A stretch of 64,000 nt of DNA from Valencia hispanica (GCA_963556495.2 OY747702.1:39047680-39111679); one strand, 5' to 3'. Positions 21,381 through 31,059 are shown, counted from the first letter of the stretch. Notes: a model not told the origin generated them from the letters alone. A program made the numbers and translations.

Positions 21381-21945
21381 GGGTTGTTTTACATTGTTGC
21401 TCATTAATCTCCTCCCAATCCTCATCTGTTATTATCTTTCCTGACTCTTTTTTCCCCATTTTTCTTTTATGTATGCTGTTATTATGACCCTCCGCTACCA
21501 TTATCCGCTCCTCGGCAACATCTATCCTGTTGTTTGCCCCTTTGACTTCGTCCTTGATTTCCTTAAGAGTGTGCGAGTTCTCACGACGAAAATCACGTAG
21601 CTCTTGAAGTATTGTCTCCGAGTTTGCCATGCTCTCCATGGACTGGACACTCGGGGTCACTCCACTTTTGACTCTGTTAGCTTTTCTCCCTTATCCGTTA
21701 GCTCGGATGCTAGTATTCCTTGCTCGTCGTCTCCTTTGGCTTCTAACTCTGGTTTATGTGATTTATTTATTTTTTTAACTGATCTTGCTCTTTTCATACT
21801 TTATGCCCCGTTTTGTTTAGTTTACCTTTACACATTTATCAACTGCCTATCAGCGAAAAACCACTGGCGCTCAAAACTAAGTTGCGGAACTCACTTTTTA
21901 AGATGCTGCCATAATGGAGGTGCACCAGAAGTCCCTACATAATGT
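21381..21945 (-). mobile_element. L1-type LINE 5' end with partial ORF1
   Basis: Minus-strand 5' leader (from about 21945 down, GGAGGTGCACC on the plus strand near 21917) followed by ORF1. The 5' end is kept while the rest of ORF1, ORF2 and the 3' end are absent. This is the reverse of the usual LINE truncation, so later deletion or recombination is implied. Confidence 0.65.
21390..21797 (-). pseudogene. L1-type ORF1 protein fragment (pseudogene)
   Basis: The start is ATG at 21797 (MKRARSVKKINKSHKPELEA), a basic N-terminus. After about 46 codons a stop/frameshift near 21660 moves the reading to a second frame with the coiled coil: ILQELRDFRRENSHTLKEI, then NNRIDVAEERIMVAE. Heptad-spaced Leu/Ile/Val with many Glu and Lys matches the ORF1 trimerisation coiled coil of fish L1/Tx1 elements. 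ORF1 proteins are RNA-binding chaperones of the L1 ribonucleoprotein. The RNA-recognition and C-terminal domains are missing. Confidence 0.65.
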
Positions 21946-22277
21946 TTATAAGGGATCTAAATAAAGAATCCCCCAAACATCCCTCACTTTTCTCAAGTCA
22001 GTCTTAAACTAATCTTTTATGTTCGCTTAGGAAATGTAAAATGTTTGCTTGCTGTCCAGATATTAGAAAATAAAAATAAATATATCCTGCCTTGTGACAG
22101 TTTAAATCATTGTATAATTTTCCTTTCAAGCCTCATTTATTTTTTTTAATGGTCTTGTTCAGAAGCTATTGGGGCTTTTTGAACGTCGTCCAGACTTTTC
22201 TGTTCAATTTCACTCCAATTTTTGTTTCTAACCATGGCATCACATTGTGTATGGTAGTTAAAACACAACCAGCTGGA

Positions 22278-22285
22278 GATGAACT
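22278..22285. repeat. 8-bp target-site duplication, left copy
   Basis: AGATGAAC at 22278-22285 is repeated exactly at 30204-30211, immediately outside the inverted termini of the hAT shell. Eight base pairs is the hAT duplication length. Confidence 0.7.
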
Positions 22286-23040
22286 CGGGCTGGACGATAT
22301 CTCAATATCTGGACGATATTTTCATATAAGTCACAAGATGACTCAATATTGTTTATGTCGATATACATACACCAGTATGTCTTCTTGCCTCCCTATCAAT
22401 GTCTTGCGTTAGTTTACCTTGCTTCACCTTCCTTCCTTCCATCTCTCACTAACTGCCAACCCCACTGCTGCAGTCAGTCTGGAGGGCAGCGACAGCATGG
22501 AGACAGATGAGGGAAAGTATTAAAAAGGAAAACTATTGGCTCAATTATTTGGATATAGTTGTTGATTCAAAGTGTCAGATGTGAAAAATGTAAAAAATAC
22601 GTGTTAACAAAGAACTCCAGCACAGAAACACAAAGAACAGTATGAAGGTTGTGTAAAAAATTTGTTCTGCAGGCCAGAAAATGAGACTTTTTCCAGGCTC
22701 CTCCTGACCGGAAACCAGGGGTGGGCGGGCTATAGGGAGTATCGGTTAAATCACTGTCATTATCCTGGTGTGTGCGTGTACACATGAGTAAGGCATCTTC
22801 CTTTATAGAAGATCTTTGTATGGAATACTGGTGCAGCTGCACCTAGGGCTCAACCTCCTAATAGTGTCTCTACGGTGCCTGATAGTTTGAGATAATCCAC
22901 AAAAAAAAAAATTATCATCCACGACCCACCTGAACACACCCGCAAAATTTTAATAATGTATTTTTCATCCGTTGCAGGAGTCTGATTTCAAGTTGCTATT
23001 AAAATGTAATTGGCTCAGACGCCCAGTCAGTCAATAATTA

Positions 23041-23385
23041 AACTGTTGCTTCCATCCATTAATTTTCTGTACCCGTCCATCTTATGCAGGGTTGCAGAGG
23101 GCTGGTGCTTTTCTCCAGTGGTCACGGGGTGAGAGGCAGGGTATGTTGTGGACAGGTCACCAGTCCAACACAGAGATATACAACCATGCATGGACACACT
23201 CATACCTAAGAGCAATTTAGAGAGAGACATGTTTTTTGGACTGTTGGAGGAAGCTGGAGTACCTGGAGAGAACCCATGCATGCACAACATGCAAACTCTA
23301 TACAGAAAGACCCCAGCCCAGGATTTGAACCCAGGCCTTCTTGCTGCAAGGCAACAGTGCTACCAACTGCACCACAGTGCCGACG
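23041..23385 (-). mobile_element. tRNA-derived SINE (minus strand)
   Basis: Read on the minus strand, the head carries an A-box-like TGGTGCAGTTGGTAGCACTG and a B-box-like GGGTTCAAATCC (plus-strand positions about 23325-23385). A tRNA-unrelated body follows (TTTGCATG, CATGGGTTCTCTCCAGGTAC) and then a tail near 23050 with GGATGGAAG. The A and B boxes are internal polymerase III promoter elements. A plus-strand relative lies at 40326-40517. Confidence 0.75.
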
Positions 23386-23393
23386 CTGTTACT

Positions 23394-23532
23394 TCCATCC
23401 ATCCATCAATTTTCTGTACCCGTCCATCCTAATGCAGGGTGGCGGGGGGTGGTGGAGTTGGTGCCCATCTCTGGTCAAGGGGCAAGAGGCGGGGTACACC
23501 CTGGACAGGTTGCCAGTCCATCGCAGGGCTGT
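23394..23532 (-). mobile_element. SINE 3' part (minus strand), truncated
   Basis: This repeats the tail half of the neighbouring SINE: ATTTTCTGTACCCGTCCATC occurs in both, followed by a similar GC-rich body ending TTGCCAGTCCATCGCAGGGC near 23528. The tRNA-like head is absent. It is a 5'-truncated second copy in the same orientation, with a (CCAT)n start. Confidence 0.75.
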
Positions 23533-23837
23533 TGCTTCCTTTTTACAAAAAAACAAACAAAAAATATATAAAAAATTAAGAAGAAAGAACAGCTCTTAAA
23601 AAAACATGAAAAGGCAAGGTTATACACTGGGAAACTGAGCCAGGGAAACAGCCAGATGAAGATGAGGGTTTTGATTTTTATGCACGTGCAGCCTCCAAAG
23701 ATTTTGATCTGTTTTTTTCTTATCCTCCTCAACAAATCATTTTTTTCTGCTAATATCATTTAACACACACTCAAATGTTAAATATTATATATTATGTTGT
23801 TATACAACTAATAAAAGTATTTTTATTAAAATTATGG
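23533..23837. other. AT-rich filler between SINE and L2 copy 2
   Basis: No recognisable gene. A-rich tracts and TATA-rich sequence. It may be hAT body sequence. Confidence 0.4.
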
Positions 23838-23845
23838 TTCCGCTT

Positions 23846-24703
23846 GGCTAGATGTAAATAATGTATTGATAGGATCTATTCCTCCAAACTACAATTTCTT
23901 AAGTGAGAACAGGAAACACAGACGAGGTGGAGGCATAGACACATTTTTTCTTAACTCAATTAACTTTAAAAAGGTATCCCTAGGCATATTTGACTCTCTT
24001 GAATACCTAGCCACCCAGATAAATGTGCCTAAAAAAGCTAATTTCTACATTTATATAAACCCCCAAAACTTAACTCTAACTTCTTTAATGATTTCAGCTA
24101 CCTTCTTTCCGTAATATGTGTCGATTATATATTGATCGTGGGGGACTTCAACAGACATACTGACAACCCCCAGGATAGACTAGCCAAAACATTAAGTGAC
24201 ACTCTTCACAACTTCGGCCTGACCCAGCATGTCAAACAACCAACACACAATAGAGGACACACTCTGGACTTAATTATCTGCCTATATAACCTATATAAAG
24301 GTTTAACTATATCTGACATCTCTGTAATTGATATTGCACCATCTGACTATTTCTGTGTTTTCTTTGAAAGTACCAGCTCTGCTAAAATATCTACCCACAG
24401 TGTGATAACTGTAAAAAAGTGTTTTCTCTGGGACAGTTGAGTTGGCACCTTTAAAAGTATTTACCCTTCCACCACATCCCCCTCATCTCCCCACTCCAAC
24501 TCAGTAAACAAGCTGGTAGATTATTTCCTCATGAAAATTTCAGACATCATTGCTTTCATTGCTCCGACTAAAATGAAATTAGTCTCAGGTAGAAAGAAGT
24601 CTCTGTGGATAAGCCATCCACTGGTACGTAGTAAAAAAAGGTAAAGTTGACGAGCTGAGAGAAAATGGCGGAAAACTCGACTCCAGGTTTACTGTGAGAT
24701 CTA
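23846..24703 (+). pseudogene. L2-type LINE endonuclease domain, copy 2 (pseudogene)
   Basis: An open stretch at 24132-24440 reads IVGDFNRHTDNP, then LTQHVKQPTHNRGHTLDLII and IAPSDYFCVFFES. The GDFN and SDYF motifs are the endonuclease catalytic signatures. Compared with copy 1 it has an extra short LYNLYK segment after LDLIIC. Upstream the frame contains stops, and downstream it becomes the linker toward the reverse transcriptase, cut by the Tc1-like insertion at 24704. Confidence 0.85.
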
Positions 24704-26289
24704 CAGGTCCTTCTAAAAAAATTAGCATATTGTGATAAAGTTCATTATTTTCCATAATCTAATGATAAAAATTAAACTTTCATATATTTTAGATTCATTG
24801 CACACCAACTGAAATATTTCAGGTCCGTGATTGTTTTAAAACTGATGATTTTGGCATAAAGCTCATGAAAACCCAAAATTCCTATCTCAAAAAATTTGCA
24901 TATTTTGTCCGACCAATAAAAGAAGTGTTTTTAATACAAAAAAAGTCAACCTTCAAATAATTATGTTCAGTTATGCACTCAATAATTGGTCGAGAATCCT
25001 TTTGCAGAAATGACTGCTTCAATGCAGCATGGCATGGAGGCAATCAGCCTGTGGCACTGCTGAGGTGTTATGGAGGCCCAGGATGCTTCGATAGCGGCCT
25101 TAAGCTCATCCAGAGTGTTGGGTCTTGCGTCTCTCAACTTCCTCTTCACAATATCCCACAGATTCTCTATGGCGTTCAGGTCAGGAGAGTTGGCAGGCCA
25201 ATTGAGCACAGTAATACCATGGTCAGTAAACCATTTACCGTGGTTTTGGCACTGTGAGCAGGTGCCAGGTCGTGCTGAAAAATGAAATCTTCATCTCCAT
25301 AAAGCTTTTCAGCAGATGGAAGCATGAAGTGCTCCAAAATCTCCTGATGGCTAGCTGCATTGACCCTGCCCTTGATAAAACACAGTGGACCAACACCAGC
25401 AGCTGACATGGCACCCCAGACCATCACTGACTGTGGGTACTTGACACTGGACTTCAGGCATTTTGGCATTTCCTTCTCCCCAGTCTTCCTCCAGACTCTG
25501 GCACCTTGATTTCCGAATGACATGCAAGTACTTTGGACCACTGAGCAACAGTCCAGTGCTTCTTCTCTGTAGCCCAGGTCAGGCGCTTCTGCCGCTGTTT
25601 CTGGTTCAAAAGTGGCTTGACCTGGGGAATGCGGCACCTGTAGCCCATTTCCTGCACACACCTGTGCACGGTGGCTCTGGATGTTTCTACTCCAGACTCA
25701 GTCCACTGCTTCCGCAGGTCCCCCAAGGTCTGGAATCGATCCTTCTCCACAATCTTCCTAAGGGTCCAGTCACCTCTTCTTGTTGTACAGCGTTTTCTGC
25801 CACACTTTTTCCTTCCCACAGACTTCCCACTGAGGTGCCTTGATACAGCACTCTGGGAACAGCCTATTCATTCAGAAATTTCTTTCTGTGTCTTACCCTC
25901 TTGCTTGAGGGTGTCAATGATGGCCTTCTGGGCAGCAGTCAGGTCGGCAGTCTTACCCATGATTGCTGTTTTGAGTAATGAACCAGGCTGGGAGTTTTTA
26001 AAAGCCTCAGGAATCTTTTGCAGGTGTTTAGAGTTAATTAGTTGATTCAGATGATTAGGTTAATAGCTCGTTTAGAGAACCTTTTCATGATATGCTAATT
26101 TTCTGAGATAGGAATTTTGGGTTTTCATGAGCTTTATGCCAAAATCATCAGTTTTAAAACAATAAAAGACTTGAAATATTTCAGTTGGTGTGCAATGAAT
26201 CTAAAATATATGAAAGTTTAATTTTTATCATTACATTATGGAAAATAATGAACTTTATCACAATATGCTTATTTTTTGAGAAGGACCTG
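24704..26289 (-). mobile_element. complete Tc1-like transposon with about 200-bp TIRs
   Basis: The ends are CAGGTCCTTCT at 24704 and its complement AGAAGGACCTG ending 26289, each flanked by TA (24702-24703 and 26290-26291). Long inverted repeats of about 200 bp run inward (24704-24905 and about 26090-26289), sharing for example TTTTAAAACTGATGATTTTG on the left. The total of 1,586 bp is normal for Tc1. L2 copy 1 shows the unoccupied site at 4701-4716. Relatives occur at 17055-17245 and 48756-49135. Confidence 0.95.
24979..25960 (-). pseudogene. Tc1-like transposase (pseudogene)
   Basis: The minus-strand start is ATG at 25960 (MGKTADLTAAQKAIIDTLKQ) and the stop is TGA at 24979-24981. The N-terminal helix-turn-helix pair includes KEISERIGCSQSAVSRHL and the linked RGDWTLRKIVEKDRFQTLGD. 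A deletion with frameshift after WSKVL removes the FSDES-type motif with the first catalytic Asp. The frame recovers at FGNQGARVW, with VMVWGAMSAAGVGPL and QHDLAPAHSAKT (second Asp). It shifts again before SPDLNAIENLWDIVKRKL (catalytic Glu). About 327 codons are spanned, close to the family norm, but the enzyme is dead. Confidence 0.93.
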
Positions 26290-26433
26290 TACAAAGAGAG
26301 ACTGAACAGATATCAGTTATCTTTGCTAGCGAATCTTTCTATGAAATCATTAACAGAAACATTAATAATGCACGGACTCTATTTGCAACAGTGGAAAGAC
26401 TAACTAATCCTCCAGTGACATTAGCCTCTGAAC

Positions 26434-27200
26434 TAAATTGTCAGGATCCAGCAGGAGGAGCTGTTTCCACCTTTGCTCTACAGGTGCCGGAGGCTGAAGC
26501 AGCAACAGGTGGAACCAATTACTGCAATCACCACAGCAGTATTTAGAGGGAGCGGATCCACCAGATGGACGTCAGATGATTGCGTTTCTCAGAGTGGTAA
26601 ACCTGACCACATTAAGTCGAGGTATGCTCTGTTCCTACCCGGCTTACCCTGTTCTCTCCTGTGTTCCTCGTAGCAGTTCCTTCCGGGCTTCACCTGTAGT
26701 TCTGGAATTCCTCATCAATTCTCCGGCGTTCCCTCAGTGCTCTCACGTTGGTCTCTGTCCTGGACGTCCGTCTCCTTGGGTTGTGGCCGCTCCTACAAAC
26801 TCCTCTGTACCCCCAGTCCAACTGCTTCAGCTCCGTCGGCTCCAAGCCTCCCTCATATCTCTCAGCTACTTGCGGAAGAGTAACTCCATCAACATCTAAT
26901 ACAGCTCCAGGAATTCTGCATTACTGGATCACTTACCTCTCCCTCAAAGTCCGGTGTTCGTCCTCGCCAGTGAGTCAAAACCCATTTTCTCTTTACTCAA
27001 AAAGGACAGTTCCAACAGTCTTGATTTCCATACTCACCTCCTGCCTTACCTTCCAGTGTCGCCACTTGTTGAGTTCCATGCCAGCCTGGTTCCTGTCACT
27101 TCCCTGACGACAAAAGAAAATAAACTTTTAAAAAACTGTGAACTTGAGTCTGAGTGTTCCTGTGACCGCTTATGAGTCAACCTTTCATCATGACATTAAT
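26434..27200. mobile_element. solo LTR with 5-bp flanking duplication
   Basis: The LTR proper runs from 26439 to 27195 (757 bp), starting TGTCAGGATCC and ending TCATGACA, so it has TG...CA ends and a TGTCA/TGACA inverted repeat. An AATAAA lies at 27119-27124. Flanks are TAAAT (26434-26438) and TTAAT (27196-27200), a 5-bp duplication with one mismatch, as for Gypsy-type elements. L2 copy 1 has the unoccupied GAACTAAATTCTACC at 4858-4872. No internal retroelement genes are present, consistent with LTR-LTR recombination. Orientation is probably plus from the poly(A) signal. Confidence 0.85.
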
Positions 27201-28496
27201 TTGACCAGGGCCTGCAATGAATTTGCCATCTTTTTCACTGAAAAGATTCTAACAATTAGACTGTCGGTCTGTACCACAGCACTGAACCGACTACCAATGT
27301 TAAACCCAACTAATACCAATGTAGAAAAATTTCTGAATTCCATGAATTAAACCAAAGAAAACCCAAAAGGAATAATTAACCAATTTAGCTCCTCCTCTTG
27401 CTGTCTTGATACCCTACCTTCAGCTGTCCTTAAAGTTTTCCCTGTCATTGTGTCTCATCTGATTTAAAATAGTTAACTCATCACTCCTGTCATGTCTCTT
27501 CCCCCAGGCTATAAAAACAACTGTTATTAAACCACTGCTAAAAAAGAATAATCTGGACAACACATTAATACAGAACTACAGGCCAATTTCTAATATTTCA
27601 TTCATCAGTAAAATTATTGAAAAAGCTGTTTCAGCTTCATAACAATGACCAACTGCTTTGTTTTTCAGTCTGGTTTCCATGCTCACCACAGCACTGAGAC
27701 TGCCCTCGTCAAAGTTTTCAATGACATCCGCATCGGCTTCTGTTGAACCTCAGTGCAGCATTTGACACTGCTGATCAGGATTTATTATTGGAACGACCAG
27801 AGAGTTGGGTCAGACTCTCTGGTACAGTACTTGGCTAGTTCGAGTCTTACCTAAAGAACAGGGAATTCTTTGTTTTAATAGGAAACTTTTCATCAGAACA
27901 AACAGAAATCGCATGTGGGGTGCCCAATGGCTCCATCCTGGGGCCCCTCTTATATAATATCTCCATGCTCCTACTGGCCCAGATTATAACAACCAAGAAG
28001 ATTAGCTACCATAACTATGCAGATGATACTCGGCTATACATTACGATCTCACCAGGTGACTTTGAACCCATTCAAACCCTAAGTTAATGGATCGAGCAAA
28101 TCAATGGATGGATGTGCCATAACTTTCTCCAGCTGAACAGAAAAGAAACAGAAATAATTACTTTTGGACCTAAAGAGGAACAATTAACAATCAGGACACG
28201 ACTTCAGTTAATACAGCTAGAAACTAATGATCAGGCCTGAAATCTACATGTAATTATGGACTCAGAACTGAACTTCCAGGGTCCCATAAAGGCAATAAGG
28301 TCAGCCTTTTATCACCTAAAGAACTTTTCTAGGATTAAAGCAATGACCTCGAAAAACTCATCCATGTGTTTATCTTTAGTCAGATTGATTACTGCAACAG
28401 CGTTCTCACAGGTCTGCCTAATATATCATATAGCTGCAGCGGATCCAGAATGTCTCTGTTCGCATCCTCACTGGAACCAAGAAAGTAGAGCACATC
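27201..28496 (+). pseudogene. L2-type LINE reverse transcriptase, copy 2 (pseudogene)
   Basis: After the LTR the LINE resumes with the linker (RACNEFAIFFTEKI). It then shows reverse transcriptase blocks in several frames: a fingers region near 27560-27620, FQSGFHAHHSTETALVKVF near 27665-27720, DTADQDLLLE-type palm sequence near 27765, a PQGS-like block near 27925 and the catalytic YADD at 28016-28027. MDSELNFQGPIKAI (28256 onward) and QRIQN-type thumb sequence follow. Multiple frameshifts are visible. It is cut off at 28496 within the VEHI segment. Confidence 0.87.
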
Positions 28497-29835
28497 TATT
28501 GGATTGCTGGGAGCCATTTCAAAGATGAACTGAGCAGACCACATTTCTCAGCAATCCTAGCAGTGACCCCGAACACACTCCTACTGGTCAGTGGCCACCA
28601 ATGGTGACATCAATGGTGACATCAACGATGACATCACGGCCAAAGGGATATAAGAGTGGGAGTTGCAGCCATTTCATACCGTTCTCAGCAGAGGGTCTTA
28701 GCAGAAACCCTGGCAAAACAGAGGACATCTCACCGGTGAAGATTCTCTTTTGTTCTGACCCGCTGGACCGGGAAGAACTCATTTCAAAGCTTCAAAGTGC
28801 TCATCCTGTTCGCGTAACCAGGTAGAGAGATATAAGGACTGTTACAAGACAGTTCGTTAAGACGTCAATCTCCAGGCCATCCAGCCTGCAGTTGGGCCAC
28901 ACGGTCCTTTTTTTATAACTCTTCCTTTTCTTGCTCAACTACGGACACAATTCACTTTCCTCCTAGTGGACTGGACCTCCTTCAAGGCAAAGTAGGACTG
29001 AACCGGTTCATTTATACTAATAATGTGTCTGGGCATAGATAAACAGAGAAAATAGAGTTTTAACGAGTTAGATCTCGTTCATTGTTGGTTAAAGTGTTTT
29101 AAGCGCTGTACCTGTTCGCTCATTTTTGCGTCGTCGCACGTATAAGTCTGAGCTGTGAAATTGCTGTCTTTGAAACTGTCTGTTTTATCCTGAGCATATC
29201 ACGCCTTTCTTTTTTCCTTCCTCTTGTTTTCCCTCTCTCTCCCTCCCTGATAACTCCATTAGCAGTCGGGCTCGGTCCGGCCTGCGTTAGCTGGTCTTAG
29301 CTGAAAAGTTTAACTCCATTGTCTTTAGTCTGTCGCTAAAGCAGAGGCCTACCACATGGACGCTTCCCCCATGTGCTCCTTTAGCCAAAGCTAGTTTTAT
29401 GATTCTTTCTTAGGCTCCATGTGCTCCCCTCCATCTTGGCACAGAGCTGAGATTTATGACTTTGTCTCCTAGGCTATCTGTGATTTGAGCCCCCTGGAGT
29501 GAGGGCCCCCCTCCTTTTCTGACCCGAACCTCAGCTGTCTCACTGATTTCATTTCATGTTAATTGTGTTTAATGGTCACCTATTATTATTGTCTAAGATC
29601 TGTAGTAATTTTTGCATGCTTTAGAATAGATGGGATTTTCTATTTCCTAAATAAAGTCCCCTTATCTTAAAGATAAGTTGTCTGGGATTACTTGGAGTGA
29701 TGCATACAATTAATGTCCACAGCGTTAGAACTTATTCCTTCATCTATTGTTTAATTATCTGAGACTGAAAAATGTGGCTATATATATATAAATGTTCCTG
29801 GAATCCAACAGGATGGTGCCCCTAAACTTGGTAAT
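28497..29835 (+). mobile_element. LTR-like retroelement terminal block
   Basis: An abrupt block at the broken end of L2 copy 2. From 5' to 3' it shows an inverted repeat (28501-28509 with 28549-28557), three TGACATCA motifs exactly 12 bp apart, a TATAAG at 28649-28654, and a long leader. An AATAAA lies at 29650-29655, and TGGTGCCCCTAAACTTGG at 29814-29831 resembles a retroelement primer-binding site placed after a ...CCAACA end. The order U3-R-U5-primer site fits an LTR of roughly 1.3 kb plus a little leader. No gag or pol genes follow. Family is unassigned. Confidence 0.45.
28601..28660 (+). promoter_or_regulatory. triple CRE-like repeat upstream of a TATA box
   Basis: TGACATCA occurs at 28605-28612, 28617-28624 and 28629-28636 with a 12-bp period, 13 bp before TATAAG at 28649. 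TGACATCA is what the cAMP-response element TGACGTCA becomes after one CpG transition. It likely marks the U3 enhancer/promoter of the LTR-like block. Confidence 0.5.
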
Positions 29836-30118
29836 AAAATTATTAATCTTATCAATAATTGCCCTAAGCAATTATTCATAATTATTCATAGCCAAATCCT
29901 ACCTATCTGTGGCACAACAGAAGAATAGATCATTATGTTATTAAATAAAGTAATATTATAAATATGTGCCGATACTTTATTTTTGATACTGTTATTTGTG
30001 TACATCTACAGCTGTATGTCAATACATTAAATGTGCTTGTGTGACATTTGACAAATGTAGCTAGATTTTTAATTGCTTTTTTGTCAGTTCTTTTTGGGAA
30101 GAAAAAAATCTGTATATA
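29836..30118. other. AT-rich right arm of the hAT shell
   Basis: AT-rich sequence between the LTR-like block and the hAT right terminus. No coding signal. Part of it could be retroelement leader. Confidence 0.4.
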
Positions 30119-30143
30119 TAGATAGATAGATAGATAGATAGAA
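30119..30143. repeat. (TAGA)n microsatellite
   Basis: About six TAGA units directly preceded by a short TA run, just inside the hAT right terminus. Confidence 0.9.
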
Positions 30144-30203
30144 AATCGGATTTTAGCTGAAAATTATCGAGATATAACTTCTGGTCAATATCTTAAAGCC
30201 CTA

Positions 30204-30211
30204 AGATGAAC
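30204..30211. repeat. 8-bp target-site duplication, right copy
   Basis: AGATGAAC, identical to 22278-22285 and directly adjacent to the hAT right end. Confidence 0.7.
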
Positions 30212-30477
30212 ATGTCAAAAGAATGATAAGAAATAAAACTATCTCCAGCAGATGAACATGTCATGGGAAATACTCTGTTGAGACCTGAAAGCTAATATCT
30301 CTTTGGAAATTGTTTGAGTTAAATTTCTTCTTTAATTTGTTAAACTATTACCTTTGGATTTTTTCTAGATATTTTACTAAAGAAATTGGAACAAATATTT
30401 ATTAGGACAGAGTACTGTTTTAAAAAATGGCTTTTCTTCTGAGTTATTTATGTCACGCCATAACTCTAGTTCATTAT

Positions 30478-30850
30478 TAGGCCTGATCAGCTAGCCTTAC
30501 GAAGGCCTATTGTTTCTGTTCTGTTTATTTTTTTCCCCCTAAATGAAGTGCTTTTTTGGAGGACTAAACATATCTGAAAACTCACCAAACGTGGGACACA
30601 CGTCAAGTGTGCGTGAAAGTTTTGGATTTTAATGGAATTTAAAAGGGGCGTGGCCAAATGGTTCAACAGTGCCCCCTAAAGTTAACCTGCCCCACACAAT
30701 TTAAAGTAGACTTTTGAAACTTGGTACACAGTTAGAATTCTTTAAGACAAACAAAAAAACTATCCGTATGTCTCCAAATCCAAAATCCAAATCAACAGGA
30801 AGTCGACCATTTTGGGTCAAAGGGTAATTTTCACGTCACACGTGTCGAAC
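30478..30850 (+). repeat. dispersed teleost repeat of unknown class
   Basis: It begins ATTAGGCCTGATCAGCTAGC and includes CGAAGGCCTATTGTTTC, ACTCACCAAACGTGGGACAC, GGGGCGTGGCCAAATGGTTC, CAGTGCCCCCTAAAG and AACAGGAAGTCGACCATTTT. I recognise this phrase set as an abundant repeat in fish genomes. No open frame, TIR or poly-A is evident, so its class is unclear. Confidence 0.55.
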
Positions 30851-31059
30851 TTATCATACCGAGTTTGTGTGTGAACACTCTTAAATATTTGTAAACACTC
30901 TTATAAACAGCTTGAGAGCTGACCAAGGGCTGCACAGAAAAACAATATTTAAAAATACATAAAAAGATAAGATACAAACTCACCTTTTTAGCCTAGCTTT
31001 TAACTGATTATTATTTATTATAGTCTGTTTAATTGCTCTCCATGTTTTACTTCTACTTG

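Larger units (their letters stand above)
23838..28496 (+). mobile_element. L2/CR1-type LINE, copy 2 (decayed, twice interrupted)
   Basis: Same family as 2870-8131, 5'-truncated inside the endonuclease (start TTGGCTAGATGTAAATAATG near 23846, matching about 3937). The coding body is split by a complete Tc1-like element (24704-26289) and a solo LTR (26439-27195). It stops abruptly at 28496 at CACATC, where copy 1 continues with ACCTCC, and an LTR-like block begins. Removing the two insertions restores an alignment with copy 1 (about 3937-6160). Confidence 0.88.
22286..30203. mobile_element. hAT-type element shell carrying nested insertions
   Basis: The left terminus TCGGGCTGGACGATATCTCA at 22286 is an inverted imperfect match to the right terminus ending AAAGCCCTA at 30203 (reverse complement TAGGGCTTTAAGATATTG). 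A perfect 8-bp duplication (AGATGAAC) flanks both. Own sequence survives at about 22286-23030 and about 29840-30203. The remainder is filled by SINEs, L2 copy 2 with its own Tc1 and solo-LTR insertions, and an LTR-like block. No transposase remains, so it was probably non-autonomous or gutted. Confidence 0.65.

Noticed and set aside
23325..23385. tRNA gene (A and B boxes on the minus strand)
   Set aside because: No cloverleaf can be completed and the sequence continues into a SINE body that recurs at 40326, so it is a tRNA-derived SINE head.
25463..26045. plus-strand frames of 124-126 codons
   Set aside because: They are antisense shadows of the minus-strand Tc1-like transposase.
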